Assembly: GCA_030740335.1 (NCBI GenBank)
Contig: JASLXL010000192.1
Location: forward strand, 1-8,395
Length of the DNA stretch: 8,395 bases
Reading direction: 5' to 3'
Source of the DNA: SAR202 cluster bacterium
Lineage (GTDB): Bacteria; Chloroflexota; Dehalococcoidia; SAR202; CAJWER01
Shown: positions 6,332-8,395 of the stretch, piece after piece
Layout of the letters: each line of letters starts with the position of its first letter
Numbering within the stretch: the stretch's first letter is position 1
Made by a program: the position numbers and the translations under genes
Notes under the pieces: generated by a model
Told to the model about the DNA's origin: nothing
The model's database searches: none
The model's input: only the letters and a program-made list of their open reading frames with translations

Positions 6332-8395
6332 TTGTTCACGCACCTTCATGTTCATACCGAGTACAGCCTGCTGGACGGCCTCAGCGGACTTGAGAAGCTC
6401 GTGGCCAGGGCCTCCGAATTGGGGATGACCAGCCTGGCTATCACCGATCACGGCAACTTGCACGGCGCAATCGACTTCTATCGCCTTTGCAAAAAGGCGG
6501 GCATCAACCCGATCATCGGCTGCGAGATCTACGTAGCTCCCAAGAGCCGCCACGATCGAGATCAGGCCGATAAAAAGCCCTACCACATGACCCTGCTCGC
6601 CAAGAATTTGGAAGGCTATCGCAACCTGGTGAAACTGGTTAGCGCGGCCCACCTGGAAGGCTTCTACTACTTCCCCAGGATCGACCGCGAGCTTCTAGAG
6701 CAGCACCACGAGGGGCTGATCGTACTGTCAGGCTGTCCCAGTGGCGAGGTCCCCAAGCTCATTGCGAGTGGCCAGCTACACGAGGCCCGTGAAACCGCAG
6801 AGTGGTACCGGGACACCTTTGGGGACTACTATCTCGAGTTGATGGAGCACGGTGGTGTCCCCGAGTTCCAGACCATCAATGATGGTCTTGTCCAACTCAA
6901 CGCCGATACCGGCATCCCCATGGTGGCAACCAACGACTCACACTATGTTCGGCAGGAGGACGCAAACCTCCAGGACATCCTCGTTTGCATCCACACCAAC
7001 ACCAACGTCAACGATGAAAAACGCATGAGGATGACGGAAGACTCCTACTACCTCAAGAGCCACGAAGAGATGGCCGCGCTGCACACGGACAACCCCGAAG
7101 CCATCGCCAACACAATGAAGATCGCCGAGATGTGCGACCTTGAACTGGACTTCTCTAAATCTTACCTGCCGAAGTACCCCTGTCCTGATGGGCTCACGTC
7201 CGAGCAGTATCTAGCGAAGCTTTGCAAAGAGGGACTCGAGCGCCGGGTCGGGCAGCCAGACAACCAGCACAAGCAGAGGCTAGGCTACGAACTAGATGTC
7301 ATCCGGCAAACCCACTACGACGACTACTTCCTTGTGGTATGGGACATCGCCCGGTTTGTCCGTGAAAACGACATTTACTTCGCAGTGAGGGGCAGTGCGG
7401 CCGGCAGCTTGGTCCTCTACTCCCTGGGCATCACAGACGTCAACCCACTCATGTACGACATCGTCTTCGAGCGCTTCTTGAACGTAGAGCGCAAGGAGAT
7501 GCCTGATATCGACATGGACTTCCAGGACGATAGACGTGTGGAGGTGCTCAATTACGTCGTCTCCAAGTACGGTCGGGACCACGTGGCCCAGATCATCACA
7601 TTTGGGACACTGGGCGCGAAGGCCTCGATCAGGGACGTAGGCCGCGCACTCGCCATGCCATATGATCAGGTCGATCGCATCGCCCGGCTAGTGCCAACCC
7701 GCCTCAACATCAAACTCAAAGAGGCTATAGACGAAACCCCTGAGCTTCAAGAACTCTCCGATTCCAACGAAGTGGTCAGGAAACTTCTGGAGATCGCGCA
7801 GGGCCTAGAGGGGACCACCCGGCACTCCAGCATCCACGCCGCGGGCGTGGTTATCTCAGCCGAACCCCTTGAAAAAGTCGTGCCTTTACAGCGTCCGCCA
7901 AAGGGGGACGAGCAGAGCGTCTCTACGACCCAGTACGCCATGGAACCCGTCGCCGCCCTCGGGCTTCTCAAGATGGACTTCCTGGGCCTGTCCAACCTGA
8001 CTATCCTGGCTCACGCAAAGAACCTGATAGCCGAGAACCGCGGAATCGACATCGACCTGAAGTCGCTCCCATTGGACGACCAGCCGACACTACAGATGCT
8101 ATCCGACGGACATACGGTCGGGGTGTTCCAGCTTGAGGGCAGCGGAATGACCGACCACATCAAAAACCTCAAACCCAGCTCTATGGTCGATGTGGCGTCG
8201 ATGATTGCACTCTACCGACCAGGCCCAATGGAGCAAATCGGCACGTTCATTGAGGCCAGACACGGTCGTGCAGAGGCGATCTACCCCCACCCAAGCCTGA
8301 TAAGTATCCTCGCCCAAACCTACGGGATCATCGTCTATCAGGACCAGGTGCTCCTTATCGCCCAGGCATTCGCGGGATACTCTCTCGGAGAGGCC
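6332..8395 (+). CDS. dnaE: DNA polymerase III subunit alpha (C-terminus off the right edge)
   Basis: The catalytic subunit of the replicative polymerase; 688 codons are present, about 55-60 percent of a typical DnaE. The N-terminal PHP domain carries THLHVHTEYSLLDG (His6, His8), TDHG (Asp39, His40), Glu65, His85, Cys135, His173 and ND-H (Asp202, His204). The metal-ligand positions of non-enterobacterial DnaE therefore look occupied, compatible with metal binding or proofreading by PHP. The polymerase core has RGSAAGSL (353-360), PDIDMDF with catalytic Asp392/Asp394, and KMDFLGL with the third Asp549. GVFQLEGSGM, IALYRPGPM and GIIVYQDQVL follow. The fingers, beta-clamp motif and OB fold lie beyond the edge. 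Start: no ATG or GTG exists in frame after the TGA at 6188. TTG 6332, with GGAG (6322-6325) six bases upstream, gives MFTHLHVHTEYS, which fits the family. It is transcribed separately from groEL. Confidence 0.97.
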   Translation, partial: MFTHLHVHTEYSLLDGLSGLEKLVARASELGMTSLAITDHGNLHGAIDFYRLCKKAGINPIIGCEIYVAPKSRHDRDQADKKPYHMTLLAKNLEGYRNLVKLVSAAHLEGFYYFPRIDRELLEQHHEGLIVLSGCPSGEVPKLIASGQLHEARETAEWYRDTFGDYYLELMEHGGVPEFQTINDGLVQLNADTGIPMVATNDSHYVRQEDANLQDILVCIHTNTNVNDEKRMRMTEDSYYLKSHEEMAALHTDNPEAIANTMKIAEMCDLELDFSKSYLPKYPCPDGLTSEQYLAKLCKEGLERRVGQPDNQHKQRLGYELDVIRQTHYDDYFLVVWDIARFVRENDIYFAVRGSAAGSLVLYSLGITDVNPLMYDIVFERFLNVERKEMPDIDMDFQDDRRVEVLNYVVSKYGRDHVAQIITFGTLGAKASIRDVGRALAMPYDQVDRIARLVPTRLNIKLKEAIDETPELQELSDSNEVVRKLLEIAQGLEGTTRHSSIHAAGVVISAEPLEKVVPLQRPPKGDEQSVSTTQYAMEPVAALGLLKMDFLGLSNLTILAHAKNLIAENRGIDIDLKSLPLDDQPTLQMLSDGHTVGVFQLEGSGMTDHIKNLKPSSMVDVASMIALYRPGPMEQIGTFIEARHGRAEAIYPHPSLISILAQTYGIIVYQDQVLLIAQAFAGYSLGEA

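Overview
The window is an ordinary-looking chromosomal segment of a moderately GC-rich bacterium. It carries four intact or edge-truncated housekeeping genes and one decayed gene. No phage, insertion sequence, CRISPR array, tRNA or rRNA was seen. Lineage is inferred only weakly. A GroEL without the Gly-Gly-Met tail, a CIRCE-controlled groES-groEL pair, a fused membrane/Fe-S/CCG oxidoreductase and a UbiA-family DPPR-synthase-like protein together would fit Chloroflexota (for example SAR202 or Dehalococcoidia relatives), but a phylogeny would be needed.

Left part, minus strand (1-3153). A large fused membrane Fe-S oxidoreductase of the HdrD/GlpC/EtfD type runs off the left edge. Its frame is open over 664 codons. 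Upstream of it, in the same direction, is a UbiA-family prenyltransferase with the DPPR-synthase signature (2230-3153). The 236-base gap between them holds a perfect 11-bp palindrome and weaker inverted repeats.

Middle (3154-3744). The plus strand holds the remains of a VOC (glyoxalase/bleomycin-resistance fold) gene. It can be read almost end to end, but it is broken by a one-base frameshift near the N-terminus and by an in-frame TGA where a Trp codon is expected. Only the C-terminal two thirds forms an open frame.

Right part, plus strand (3939-8395). A sigma-A-type promoter overlaps, at its predicted start site, a CIRCE operator in perfect inverted-repeat form. It drives groES and groEL, which end in a strong intrinsic terminator. 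A second promoter candidate and a short leader with two small inverted repeats precede dnaE (DNA polymerase III alpha), which starts at TTG and runs off the right edge after 688 codons.

Functionally, groES and groEL form a heat-shock operon probably under HrcA. dnaE is an independent replication gene. The oxidoreductase is probably a quinone-linked electron-transfer component, and the prenyltransferase acts on polyprenyl-phosphate lipid. I found no evidence of an undescribed multi-gene system. The most informative unusual items are the decayed VOC gene and the symmetric variant of the CIRCE operator.
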